A DNA stretch of 64,000 nt, taken from positions 496,001-560,000 of the forward strand of contig NZ_CP031115.1 in the NCBI RefSeq assembly GCF_003568865.1, given 5' to 3'. The notes beneath the pieces are model-generated. The model saw only the letters and a program-made list of their open reading frames with translations, did no database searches and was not told the DNA's origin. This document shows positions 17,086-24,428 of the stretch, in pieces. Each line of letters begins with the position of its first letter. Position 1 is the first letter of the stretch. The DNA is from Rubrobacter indicoceani. GTDB taxonomy: Bacteria; Actinomycetota; Rubrobacteria; Rubrobacterales; Rubrobacteraceae. The position numbers and the translations under genes are program-made.

Positions 17086-17970
17086 TTGGAAAATACAAAC
17101 GCGAAACCGCTGTGTCTGCTCGCTCTTGAGGGCCGGTTGGCCGTCTGTCAGGTGGACCGGCGGGCGACCGTCGCGGTCCCCAGGGAGGCGCGGTTCTTCT
17201 CCGTTACGCGCACGCCGGAGGAGCTGTCCGTTGTCTGCGACGAGGAGCATGCCCCCGAAGCCTTCGAGGTCGAGGTCGGCTGGCGGGCAATAAAGGTGGA
17301 CGGCCCGCTTGCGTTTGCGACGACGGGTGTGATCTCCTCGCTCACCGGCCCGCTTGCCGAGGCGAACATACCGGTCTTCTCCCTCTCGACCTTCGATACG
17401 GACTATCTGCTCGTCAAAGAAGCAAAGCTGGAAGAGGCGAGGGGCGTGCTGACGGAGGCCGGGCATCACTTCGTGGTGCCGCCGCTGGTGCGACCGATAA
17501 AGGCCGACGATGAGGATCTCATGCGCGAGATGCTCACCGTCGCGGCGCACGCCGACGACGAAGAGGAGGTAGTCCACGACCCGGAGATCTCCCGCTACAT
17601 AGACGGCTGGGGTCAGGACGGCGACCTCGGCTGCGTTGTCGAGGACGCGAGCGGCGAGGCCGTCGGGGCGGCGTGGGTGCGGCTTTTCCCACTTGAGGAC
17701 CCGGGCTACGGCTTTGTAAGCGAGGACATCCCGGAGCTTGCCATCGGGGTGCGGGCCGGAGAGCGCGGCAGCGGTTTCGGGCGGGCTCTTGTGGAACGCA
17801 TCATCGAGGAGGCGAGGGGGCGCTATCCGGCCATCTCCCTGAGCGTCCGCCGGGACAACGACCCCGCCGCGAAGCTCTACCGGCGCCTCGGCTTCATGGT
17901 AGTCGAAGGCAACGAGAAGGCAAACCGCGCCGGGGGCGAGTCCATTGTCATGAAGCTCGACCTTCGTTGA
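17086..17970 (+). CDS. ACT-domain / GNAT acetyltransferase fusion in the arginine operon
   Basis: A 294-residue protein in two parts. Residues 1-130 resemble the paired ACT_7-type (CASTOR-like) amino-acid-binding module: WRAIKVDGPLAFATTGVISSLTGPLAEANIPVFSLSTFDTDYLLVK is the characteristic ACT stretch. Residues 140-294 are a GNAT acetyltransferase with the acetyl-CoA loop VRAGERGSGFGRALVERI and the late segment SLSVRRDNDPAAKLYRRLGFM. It lies 7 bases after argR and ahead of argG, so it is part of the arg unit. An amino-acid-regulated acetyltransferase, perhaps a second N-acetylglutamate synthase, is a fair inference, but the substrate is unproven. Confidence 0.8.
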   Translation: MENTNAKPLCLLALEGRLAVCQVDRRATVAVPREARFFSVTRTPEELSVVCDEEHAPEAFEVEVGWRAIKVDGPLAFATTGVISSLTGPLAEANIPVFSLSTFDTDYLLVKEAKLEEARGVLTEAGHHFVVPPLVRPIKADDEDLMREMLTVAAHADDEEEVVHDPEISRYIDGWGQDGDLGCVVEDASGEAVGAAWVRLFPLEDPGYGFVSEDIPELAIGVRAGERGSGFGRALVERIIEEARGRYPAISLSVRRDNDPAAKLYRRLGFMVVEGNEKANRAGGESIVMKLDLR

Positions 17971-18084
17971 GCATACCCTGCAAGCGGTGCCGGTTTCGGC
18001 TGACCGGAGCCGGAGAGCCTTACGCTTTCGTGGAGCCGTTCTCCGACCGAGAGAACTCACAGACAGGAAAAGGAGCAAGACCAG

Positions 18085-19311
18085 ATGAATAACTCCACCG
18101 CCGACCTGAGCGGCAAAAAGGTAGTCCTTGCATACTCCGGCGGGCTCGACACCTCCGTCTGCCTGAAGTGGTTTCTGGAGCAGGGCGCGGAACCTTACGC
18201 GCTCTACCTGGACCTCGGCCAGGGCGAACCCGCCGACGACGTTGAAGCCAAAGCCCTCGGCATCGGGGCCGCGGGCGCGTTCGTGCGCGATGCAAAGGAC
18301 GAGTTCGTAAACGACTACATCGCCCCGGCCATAAAGGCGAACGCGCTCTACGGCGGCGAGTACCCGCTCTTCACCGCCCTCGGGCGGCCTCTGATCGCCA
18401 AGAAGATGGTCGAGGCGGCCCGCGAGGTCGGGGCCACGCACATCGCGCACGGCTCTACGGGGAAGGGCAACGACCAGGTCCGCTTCGACGTTACGACGGC
18501 CTCCATCGCCCCCGACCTCACCGTCGTGGCCCCGGTGCGCGACTGGGGGATGAACCGCCCGGAGGAGATAGCCTACGCCGAGAAACACGGCCTGCCGTTC
18601 TCTTCGGATATCACCAAAGAGTCCCCCTACTCGATAGACGCGAACCTCTACGGACGCTCCATCGAGGCCGGGCCGCTCGAAGACCCGAACTACGAACCGC
18701 AGTCCGACGTTTACAGGATAACCGCCGACCCCGAGACAAGCCCCGACGAGCCGACCTACGTGGAAATCGGTTTCGAGCGCGGCCTGCCCGTCTCCCTCGA
18801 CGGCGAGAACCTGCCGCTTCTGGACCTCCTCGTGAAGCTGGGGGAAAAGGCCGGAGACCACGGCGTCGGTCGGATAGACATGATCGAAGACCGGCTGGTG
18901 GGCATCAAGAGCCGCGAAATATACGAAGCCCCCGCCGGAGTAACCGTAGTCAAAGCTCACAAGGCCATCGAATCTATGACGCTGACGAAAGACGTGATCC
19001 GCTTCAAGGCGACCGTCGAACAACGCTACGCCGAACTGACCTACGACGGCCTCTGGTTTACACCCTTGAAGTCCGCCCTCGATGCCTTTATCGAAGATAC
19101 CCAGAAGACCGTCTCCGGCACCGTCCGAATAAAGCTCCACAAGGGCTCCGCGACCGTCGTCGGTCGCACCGCAACAAAAGCCCTCTACAGCAAAGACCTC
19201 GCCACCTACGAAGCCGGAAGCACCTTCGACGAGGCCGCAGCGGCGGGCTTTATAACCCTCTGGGGACTCCCCGCCCGCCAGTGGTCCAGCGTCAACGGCG
19301 GCATAGAATAA
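18085..19311 (+). CDS. argG: Argininosuccinate synthase
   Basis: A 408-residue ATP-pyrophosphatase that joins citrulline and aspartate. It shows the P-loop VVLAYSGGLDTSVCLKWF at about residue 12, AHGSTGKGNDQVRFD around 120, and ITKESPYSIDANLYGRSIEAG. A spaced AGGAG ribosome-binding site precedes the ATG. A 114-base gap separates it from the ACT-GNAT gene, so it may have its own promoter. argH, usually next, is absent; the next gene on this strand is tadA. Confidence 0.97.
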   Translation: MNNSTADLSGKKVVLAYSGGLDTSVCLKWFLEQGAEPYALYLDLGQGEPADDVEAKALGIGAAGAFVRDAKDEFVNDYIAPAIKANALYGGEYPLFTALGRPLIAKKMVEAAREVGATHIAHGSTGKGNDQVRFDVTTASIAPDLTVVAPVRDWGMNRPEEIAYAEKHGLPFSSDITKESPYSIDANLYGRSIEAGPLEDPNYEPQSDVYRITADPETSPDEPTYVEIGFERGLPVSLDGENLPLLDLLVKLGEKAGDHGVGRIDMIEDRLVGIKSREIYEAPAGVTVVKAHKAIESMTLTKDVIRFKATVEQRYAELTYDGLWFTPLKSALDAFIEDTQKTVSGTVRIKLHKGSATVVGRTATKALYSKDLATYEAGSTFDEAAAAGFITLWGLPARQWSSVNGGIE

Positions 19312-19400
19312 ACCCTTAACCCGGTAGTAGACGCAACAGACCCCGAAATCCCCGTGCAGAGCGGATATCCCCGGCAGGTGCAGGGGTTTTATGTGGCTCA

Positions 19401-19421
19401 AACTTTAAACTTGAACTATAG
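19401..19421. promoter_or_regulatory. AT-rich element, copy 1 of a recurrent ACTTnAA...TATAG motif
   Basis: Two adjacent ACTTnAA heptamers (ACTTTAA then ACTTGAA) run into CTATAG in the otherwise GC-rich 271-base gap before tadA. Related sequences occur at 20064-20083 and 26237-26260. It could be a promoter or an operator; the role is unknown. Confidence 0.35.
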
Positions 19422-19582
19422 AATTACAATAGACCTCGAGTTCAGGTCGATGGATCTGAGTTCCGGGGCTTGCTCTTCGGACCCGGAACGGGAACGACGG
19501 GAGGCTCGACGGGTGTGGCGGGGAAGCCTGCCATTCGGGGCGTGGTGCCGGGGCTTCTCCGGCGGCTGTTATCATCCCCGGG

Positions 19583-20056
19583 ATGGAGTCTCAGCCCGCA
19601 ACCGATCTCGCCATGATGCGCCTCGCCCTTGATGCCGCTGCCGAGGCCGCAGGTCGGGGGGAAGTCCCGGTCGGGGCGGTTGTGGCCTGCGGGGAAGAGG
19701 TCGTCTCCGTCGCGGCAAACGAACGCGAAGCCACAAAAGACCCGACCGCCCACGCGGAGCTGCTTGCGATACGTCGCGCCTCCGAGTCGCTCGGTGGCTG
19801 GCGCCTCTCGGGCTGCACGCTCTACGCGACGCTGGAGCCCTGCCCGATGTGCGCCGGAGCCGCACATGCCGCCCGTATCGCACGGATAGTCTATGCCGCC
19901 CCCGACCCGAAGGCCGGATACGCCGGAACCCTCCACAATACCCCGCAGGACACCCGACTCAACCACGTAATCCCCGTCAGGAGCGGCCTCCTGGCCGAAG
20001 AAGCCGCAACGCTCCTGAAGAGCTTCTTCCGCTCCCGCCGCCGCAAAACCCTCTGA
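19583..20056 (+). CDS. tadA: tRNA-specific adenosine deaminase TadA
   Basis: A 157-residue zinc deaminase that makes inosine at the wobble position of tRNA-Arg(ACG). It has HAELLAIR (His ligand plus catalytic Glu), PCPMCAGA (two Cys ligands) and the C-terminal KAGYAGTLHNTPQDTRLNH, which corresponds to the TadA-specific GxxGSxxN-L...LNH region. The MMRLAL Met pair ten codons in is an alternative start. Confidence 0.94.
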   Translation: MESQPATDLAMMRLALDAAAEAAGRGEVPVGAVVACGEEVVSVAANEREATKDPTAHAELLAIRRASESLGGWRLSGCTLYATLEPCPMCAGAAHAARIARIVYAAPDPKAGYAGTLHNTPQDTRLNHVIPVRSGLLAEEAATLLKSFFRSRRRKTL

Positions 20057-20413
20057 CAATATGTACTTCAACTTCAGGTATAGAAATATATGTAATACAT
20101 GCGTAGACTGTATCAGCGGTGTACGGAAGCGTCTCCACCTGAAGCTAAAGGTGCTTGTTTTGCGGGAAATTCCGCTTTTCATCGGGGTTCTGAAAAATTT
20201 CTGAAAAAATAATTCAAGGCTTTTTCCCGGCGGAAAATCCGCGTGTTGAGCGGGAATCGGGGCTTCAAGGTGAATTGAAGCTAAGAATCAAGTTCAGGGT
20301 TACGTTGTTGAAGTAGGAAAATGTGGTGTGCTAGTTTGGCTGCATACCAGATGTAGTATTAGAGCGATTTTCGCGGTCAAAGGCGAGAATCGCGTGGCGA
20401 TGGAGGTAGTGAA
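20057..20413. other. 357-base AT-richer gap upstream of nrdR with candidate NrdR boxes
   Basis: This is one of the most AT-rich non-coding stretches in the window. It contains the second ACTTnAA...TATAG element (20064-20083) and several TTGAAG/CTTCAA repeats at 20145-20312. Candidate NrdR boxes lie at 20314-20329 and 20344-20359. I see no gene. I looked for a cobalamin riboswitch ahead of the B12-dependent reductase and found none. Confidence 0.4.
20314..20359. promoter_or_regulatory. Tandem candidate NrdR boxes
   Basis: ATACCAGATGTAGTAT at 20344-20359 matches the published NrdR consensus ACACwATATwTwGTGT at 11 of 16 positions. TAGGAAAATGTGGTGT at 20314-20329 matches at 9 of 16 with a perfect GTGT end. 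The two are 30 bp apart, close to the three-turn spacing usual for paired NrdR boxes. They lie 55-100 bases before nrdR-nrdJ, as expected for autoregulation. The matches are imperfect. Confidence 0.4.
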
Positions 20414-20881
20414 GTGCAGTGTCCGTACTGTGATCACGAAGACACGAAGGTCATAGATTCGCGGCTTTCGGAGTCGAAGGACGCTGTTCGCAGGCGCCGG
20501 GAGTGTCTTGCGCCGGGTTGCGGGAAGCGGTTTACGACGTATGAGCGGCGGGAGCCCATTCGGCTGGTGGTGCTGAAGCGTGACGGGGGCAAGGAGGCTT
20601 TTGACCGGGAGAAGTTGTTCTCCGGGATGATGAAGGCCTGTGCAAAGCAGCGGGTCTCCGGGGAGCAGGTCGAGGATCTTGTAGATGAGATCGAGGCCGA
20701 GCTTCGTGAGAGGCGCCGGCACGAGGTAACGTCGCGGCGGCTGGGTGATATGGTACTTGTCCGCCTCAGGCGGCTGGACATGGTCGCGTACCTCAGGTTC
20801 GCCTCCGTCTACAGGCAGTACACCGATGTGGATCAGTTCCGCTCGGAGCTGGTGAGGCTTGCGTCCGTCGGGGAGAGGTAA
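20414..20881 (+). CDS. nrdR: Transcriptional repressor NrdR
   Basis: A 155-residue regulator of ribonucleotide reductase genes. It has the N-terminal zinc ribbon CPYC...CLAPGC ([17 protein letters not shown], then [19 protein letters not shown]) and an ATP-cone domain ([16 protein letters not shown]...). Length is the family norm. The start is GTG 20414, preceded by GGAGG. It is followed by nrdJ on the same strand, the classical arrangement. Confidence 0.96.
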   Translation: MQCPYCDHEDTKVIDSRLSESKDAVRRRRECLAPGCGKRFTTYERREPIRLVVLKRDGGKEAFDREKLFSGMMKACAKQRVSGEQVEDLVDEIEAELRERRRHEVTSRRLGDMVLVRLRRLDMVAYLRFASVYRQYTDVDQFRSELVRLASVGER

Positions 20882-20916
20882 AAGTTTCCGGCTGGTGGCG
20901 CGGCGGCAGTCTGGTA

Positions 20917-20945
20917 TTGGTTACAGATAAGTACAGCGGTAAAAT
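20917..20945 (+). promoter_or_regulatory. Candidate internal promoter for nrdJ
   Basis: TTGGTT at 20917-20922 and TAAAAT at 20940-20945 are 17 bases apart in the 81-base gap between nrdR and nrdJ. A GGAGG ribosome-binding site at 20950 would follow almost at the transcription start, so the message would have a very short leader. Confidence 0.35.
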
Positions 20946-20962
20946 CAGGGAGGAAAGAAGTA

Positions 20963-23287
20963 GTGGATTTGGATCGGAGCAAGGTGTCGGGGCGTCTTAC
21001 GGATATCGACCTTTCGGATAATGCGAAGGCGGTCCTCGCCCGGCGTTACCTTATAAAGAACGAGCAGGGCGAGGTTCTCGAAGCGCCCATAGACATGTTC
21101 CGGCGCGTGGCGTCGAACATCGCCGAGGGCGAATACCGTTTCAAGGAGGCTAGCGGCCTGACGGACGACGAGGCGCGGGCTCTCTACGAGCGCTCAAACG
21201 AGGACTTCCTCCAGATGATGCTCTCGCGGAAGTTCATGCCGAACAGCCCGACCCTGATGAACGCCGGGCGCGAGCTTCAGCAGCTCTCGGCGTGCTTTGT
21301 GCTCCCGGTCGAGGACTCGATTGACGGCATCTACGACACGCTCAAGCACCAGGCCGTTATCCACAAGTCCGGCGGCGGCACGGGCTTCGGTTTCAGCCGG
21401 CTGCGCCCGAAGAACGACATCGTGAAAAGCACGATGGGCGTATCGAGCGGGCCGGTCAGCTTCATGGCGGTCTTTGACGCTTCAACGGAGCACATAAAGC
21501 AGGGCGGGACGAGGCGCGGGGCGAACATGGGGATTCTCCGCGTGGATCATCCGGACATCGAAGAGTTTATCGAGTGCAAAAACGACAACGAGAAGATCAA
21601 CAACTTCAACATCTCCGTCGCCATCACGGACGATTTCATGGAGGCGGTGCGCAACAACTCCGACTTCGACCTGAAGAACCCGCGCGACGGACGGGTGATG
21701 AGGACCGTCCGGGCGCGTGATCTCTTCGAGAAGATCATCCGCGGGGCTTGGCTGAACGGTGAGCCGGGCGTTGTCTTTATAGACAAGATAGACGGCGACA
21801 ACCCGACGCCGCAGTTCCCCATCGAGTCAACGAACCCGTGCAGCGAGGCGCACCTGCCGCCCTACGACTCGTGCAACCTCGGCTCCATCAACCTGGAGCG
21901 TTTCGTGCGCTCCGCCGACGGCTCCGAGGCGAGCCTCGCGGACGGCAACACCGCCGGCGAAGTCCGCATTGACTGGGACGCCCTGCGCGAGACCGTTCAC
22001 ACGGCGGTCCGGTTTCTCGACAACGTTATCGAGATGAACAACTATCCGCTCGCCGAGATAGACGCGATGAGCCGGGGCAACCGCAGAATCGGGCTCGGGG
22101 TGATGGGCTTCGCGGATGCGCTTATACAGCTCGGCATAACGTACGACTCCGAGCAGGGTCTCGCCTTTGCGGAGAAGATGATGAAGTTCGTTGACGACGA
22201 GGCGTGGGTCGCCTCCAAGAAGCTCGCCGAGGAACGCGGCGTCATGCCGAACTTCGAGGGGTCGCGCCACGAGGCGCGCGGGCATCGGGCGCGCAACGCG
22301 ACGGTAACCACCATCGCGCCGACGGGGACGATATCCATGATCGCGGGCTGCTCCGGCGGCATCGAGCCACTCTTCGCGGTCGCGTTCATGCGCCGTCAGG
22401 CCGACATGGAGATGCCCGACGTGAACCCGGAGTTCGTGCGGCTCGCAAAGGAACGCGGCTTCTACTCCGAAGAGCTCATGAAGAAGGTCGCCGAGCACGG
22501 TTCCGTTCGCGACATCGAGGAAGTGCCGGAGGATGTGCGCTCGACGTGGGTTGTCTCGCACGATATATCTTCGGAGTGGCACGTCAGGATGCAGGCTTCG
22601 TTCCAGAAGTACACCTCGATGGGGATCAGCAAGACCATCAACCTCCCGAACGAGGCGACGCTCAAGGACGTGGAGGACGCCTACATGATGGCCTTCGACA
22701 CGGGCTGCAAGGGCGTTGCGGTCTACCGCGATGGCTCCCGGGACGCGCAGGTACTCTCCACCGGCTCGACCAGCAAAGGCTCCGAGTCGGCGGCTCCGGT
22801 CGAGGTGAAGCACGTCTCGCTCGCCGAGGCGCGCAACGGTCGCCCGAAGACTTTGTCCGGCGTTACAAAGAAGCTCACGACGGGACACGGGCCGCTCTAC
22901 GTGACGATGAACGACGACGAGTTCGGGCCCCGGGAGTGCTTTGTCGTTATCGGCAAGCCCGGCGGGACGGCGGCGGCTTTCAGCGACGCTCTGGGGAGGA
23001 TGATCTCCCTCGCCATGACCCACGGCGCAAAGCCGGAAGAGGTGATCCACCAGCTCCGCGGCATCCAGGACGGCCACCCCTACGGCTTCGGCCCGAACGC
23101 CGTTCTCTCCGTGCCGGACGGTGTCGCGAAGGCGATGGGCGAACACTACGTCGCCCAGAACGAGACCGCGTCGCGCGAGACCTTCGAGCTTCCGGTCGTC
23201 GGGGCCTGCCCGGACTGCGGCAGCGGCCTGACCCGGCAGGAGGGCTGCGTGACCTGCCACTCCTGCGGATACTCCAAGTGTAGTTAG
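20963..23287 (+). CDS. nrdJ: Adenosylcobalamin-dependent (class II) ribonucleotide reductase
   Basis: A 774-residue class II reductase that makes deoxyribonucleotides using a B12-derived radical. Landmarks are PNSPTLMNAG, SGGGTGFGFSRLRPK, KQGGTRRGANMGILRVDHPDI, NPCSEAHLPPYDSCNLGSINL and the barrel end APTGTISMIAGCSGGIEPLF. The C-terminal tail has a zinc-ribbon-like CPDCG...CHSCGYSKC, which supplies the redox-active Cys pair. It starts at GTG 20963 after GGAGG. It forms a unit with nrdR. Confidence 0.96.
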   Translation: MDLDRSKVSGRLTDIDLSDNAKAVLARRYLIKNEQGEVLEAPIDMFRRVASNIAEGEYRFKEASGLTDDEARALYERSNEDFLQMMLSRKFMPNSPTLMNAGRELQQLSACFVLPVEDSIDGIYDTLKHQAVIHKSGGGTGFGFSRLRPKNDIVKSTMGVSSGPVSFMAVFDASTEHIKQGGTRRGANMGILRVDHPDIEEFIECKNDNEKINNFNISVAITDDFMEAVRNNSDFDLKNPRDGRVMRTVRARDLFEKIIRGAWLNGEPGVVFIDKIDGDNPTPQFPIESTNPCSEAHLPPYDSCNLGSINLERFVRSADGSEASLADGNTAGEVRIDWDALRETVHTAVRFLDNVIEMNNYPLAEIDAMSRGNRRIGLGVMGFADALIQLGITYDSEQGLAFAEKMMKFVDDEAWVASKKLAEERGVMPNFEGSRHEARGHRARNATVTTIAPTGTISMIAGCSGGIEPLFAVAFMRRQADMEMPDVNPEFVRLAKERGFYSEELMKKVAEHGSVRDIEEVPEDVRSTWVVSHDISSEWHVRMQASFQKYTSMGISKTINLPNEATLKDVEDAYMMAFDTGCKGVAVYRDGSRDAQVLSTGSTSKGSESAAPVEVKHVSLAEARNGRPKTLSGVTKKLTTGHGPLYVTMNDDEFGPRECFVVIGKPGGTAAAFSDALGRMISLAMTHGAKPEEVIHQLRGIQDGHPYGFGPNAVLSVPDGVAKAMGEHYVAQNETASRETFELPVVGACPDCGSGLTRQEGCVTCHSCGYSKCS

Positions 23288-23294
23288 CAAAGAA

Positions 23295-23329
23295 AATGAG
23301 GTCGGTAGCTACCAACTACCGGCCTCATT
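23295..23329 (+). terminator. Strong hairpin after nrdJ
   Basis: AATGAGG-T-CGGTAG pairs with CTACCG-G-CCTCATT (14 bp including one G-T pair) around a 7-base loop. It begins 7 bases after the nrdJ stop and ends 9 bases before a tRNA gene. The trailing T-run is weak, but the stem is the clearest in the area. Confidence 0.75.
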
Positions 23330-23338
23330 CAATTACAT

Positions 23339-23411
23339 GCCCCCGTGGCCCGATTGGTTAGGCACATCCCTTGCACGGCATGTCAAGCGGGTTCGAATCC
23401 CGCCGGGGGCT
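23339..23411 (+). tRNA. tRNA-like gene with defective anticodon stem (identity unclear)
   Basis: Seven perfect acceptor pairs (GCCCCCG with CGGGGGC), a D arm GCC-CGATTGGTTA-GGC and a perfect T arm GCGGG-TTCGAAT-CCCGC give a 72-base body with discriminator T; no CCA is encoded. The anticodon arm does not fold normally. The stem CATCC faces GGCAT(G) and pairs fully only if one base is bulged. The best loop is CTTGCAC, giving anticodon TGC (Ala), but the acceptor lacks the G3-U70 of tRNA-Ala. A GCA (Cys) reading gives an unusual C37. It may be a decayed or unconventional tRNA, or carry a sequencing deletion. Gene-finder classification would be needed. Confidence 0.6.
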
Positions 23412-23669
23412 CACTTTCCATTATCCAGCATTTCATAGCTGTGGCAAGATCAAGTAGGGCTTAAGCTCTCCAGACCATCGTCTCTACACTTCAACTAGAC
23501 GCATAAAGCGGACTCGCGCCGACAAGCATCTATCTTAACTCAAGGTGACAGTTTTGGTCGTCTGAGAGCGATGGTCAGCAGGCTGATCTGAAACTCGCTC
23601 CTCTTGTCTTTGGGTAACGAACGGGATTTTCGGGTACGGGTTTCTTCACAAGCGATGCATGGAGGGAAT

Positions 23670-24398
23670 ATGTCCGAGAACGAAGGCAGACTGACCGAGG
23701 GACAGACCTTATCGAACTTCAAGCTGCCGGACGAGAACGGTGAGCCGTTCGAACTCTACGGAAGGCTCCGGGAGAAACCGCTGGTGCTGGTGTTCTACCG
23801 GGGCGACTGGTGACCGTACTGCAACGGGCAGCTGGTCAGCTTTGCCAGGAGTTACGGAGAGTTCGAGTCGCGAGGGTTCGGGGTGGCTGCGATCAGCGTC
23901 GACCCGCCGAGCCGCAACCGGCAGATGGTCGAGAAGCTTGATCTTCCGTTCACGCTGCTCTCGGACCCGAGGGGTGATCTCATAAAAACCCTCGGCCTCT
24001 GGAACGAGAAGGAGGGCGTCTCGGAGCCCGCTATCGTGGTCCTCGACGGGTCCGGGGAGGTCAGGTACGCCTACTCGGGGGGTGGGGACTTCTCGGACCG
24101 CCCGCCTAACGAGATCCTCTTCGAACTACTCGACGGGACTGAGCCCGGGGGAGAGCCGGGGGACGGAGGGCCGGTCGTGAGCGTCTCGGCCGAAGAGGCC
24201 GAAAACGAGACCGTACGACCGGAGAAGCCCGTTCTGCCGCTCGGAACGCTGAAGCCCTACTATCTCGGGGCGCGCTTTGCCACTATCGCCATGCAGAAAA
24301 AGCTGGACGGCGAGGCGAGGGAGAAGGTGGACGAGTACCAGGGGCTGGTCAAGGAGTACGAGGCGGCGGTCCGCGAGACGATCGAACAGAAGGCCTGA
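23670..24398 (+). CDS. Selenocysteine-containing peroxiredoxin-like protein (in-frame TGA at codon 48)
   Basis: The thioredoxin-fold, AhpC/TSA-like protein has 242 residues if TGA at 23811-23813 is read through. Homologues I know have FYRG-x-W-C-P-Y/F-C; here the sequence is FYRGDW-TGA-PYC, so the TGA takes the place of the catalytic Cys and Cys51 is the resolving partner (UxxC). The frame is otherwise intact on both sides: LPDENGEPFELY upstream, then FGVAAISVDPPSRNR, FTLLSDPRGDLIKTLGLW and AIVVLDGSGEVRYAY. The last 70 residues form a charged helical extension. GGAGGG precedes the ATG. A bacterial SECIS-type hairpin follows the TGA. It would reduce peroxides or act as a thiol oxidoreductase. 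Confidence 0.88.
23811..23857 (+). promoter_or_regulatory. Bacterial SECIS element
   Basis: Directly after the TGA, CCGTACT (23814-23820) pairs with the AGT-TACGG run ending at 23857, with one bulged T. Inside lies a second stem: GGC-A-GCT (23827-23833) with AGC-T-(TT)-GCC (23838-23846), a bulged TT and the apical loop GGTC at 23834-23837. The E. coli fdhF SECIS also has a GGUC apical loop, a bulged U and about the same distance from UGA (the loop starts at base 22 there and 24 here). This fits SelB recognition. Confidence 0.75.
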
Positions 24399-24428
24399 GC
24401 CCGACAGCCGGCGAGGTCGCTTCTCCGG

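Noticed and set aside
17026-19401. 791-codon open frame antisense to the ACT-GNAT gene and argG
   Set aside because: It is an artefact of GC-rich codon use opposite argG, with no recognisable domain.
20057-20962. Cobalamin riboswitch ahead of nrdR or nrdJ
   Set aside because: I looked for the conserved cobalamin-box core and its pairing partners and found none.
23339-23411. The odd tRNA as the selenocysteine tRNA (selC)
   Set aside because: It has about 73 bases, no long variable arm, no 8-bp acceptor extension and no TCA in an anticodon loop position.
23670-24398. Peroxiredoxin gene as a simple nonsense pseudogene
   Set aside because: The stop is TGA at exactly the catalytic Cys position, both flanks keep their coding signal, and a SECIS-type hairpin follows. 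A selenoprotein explains all three.
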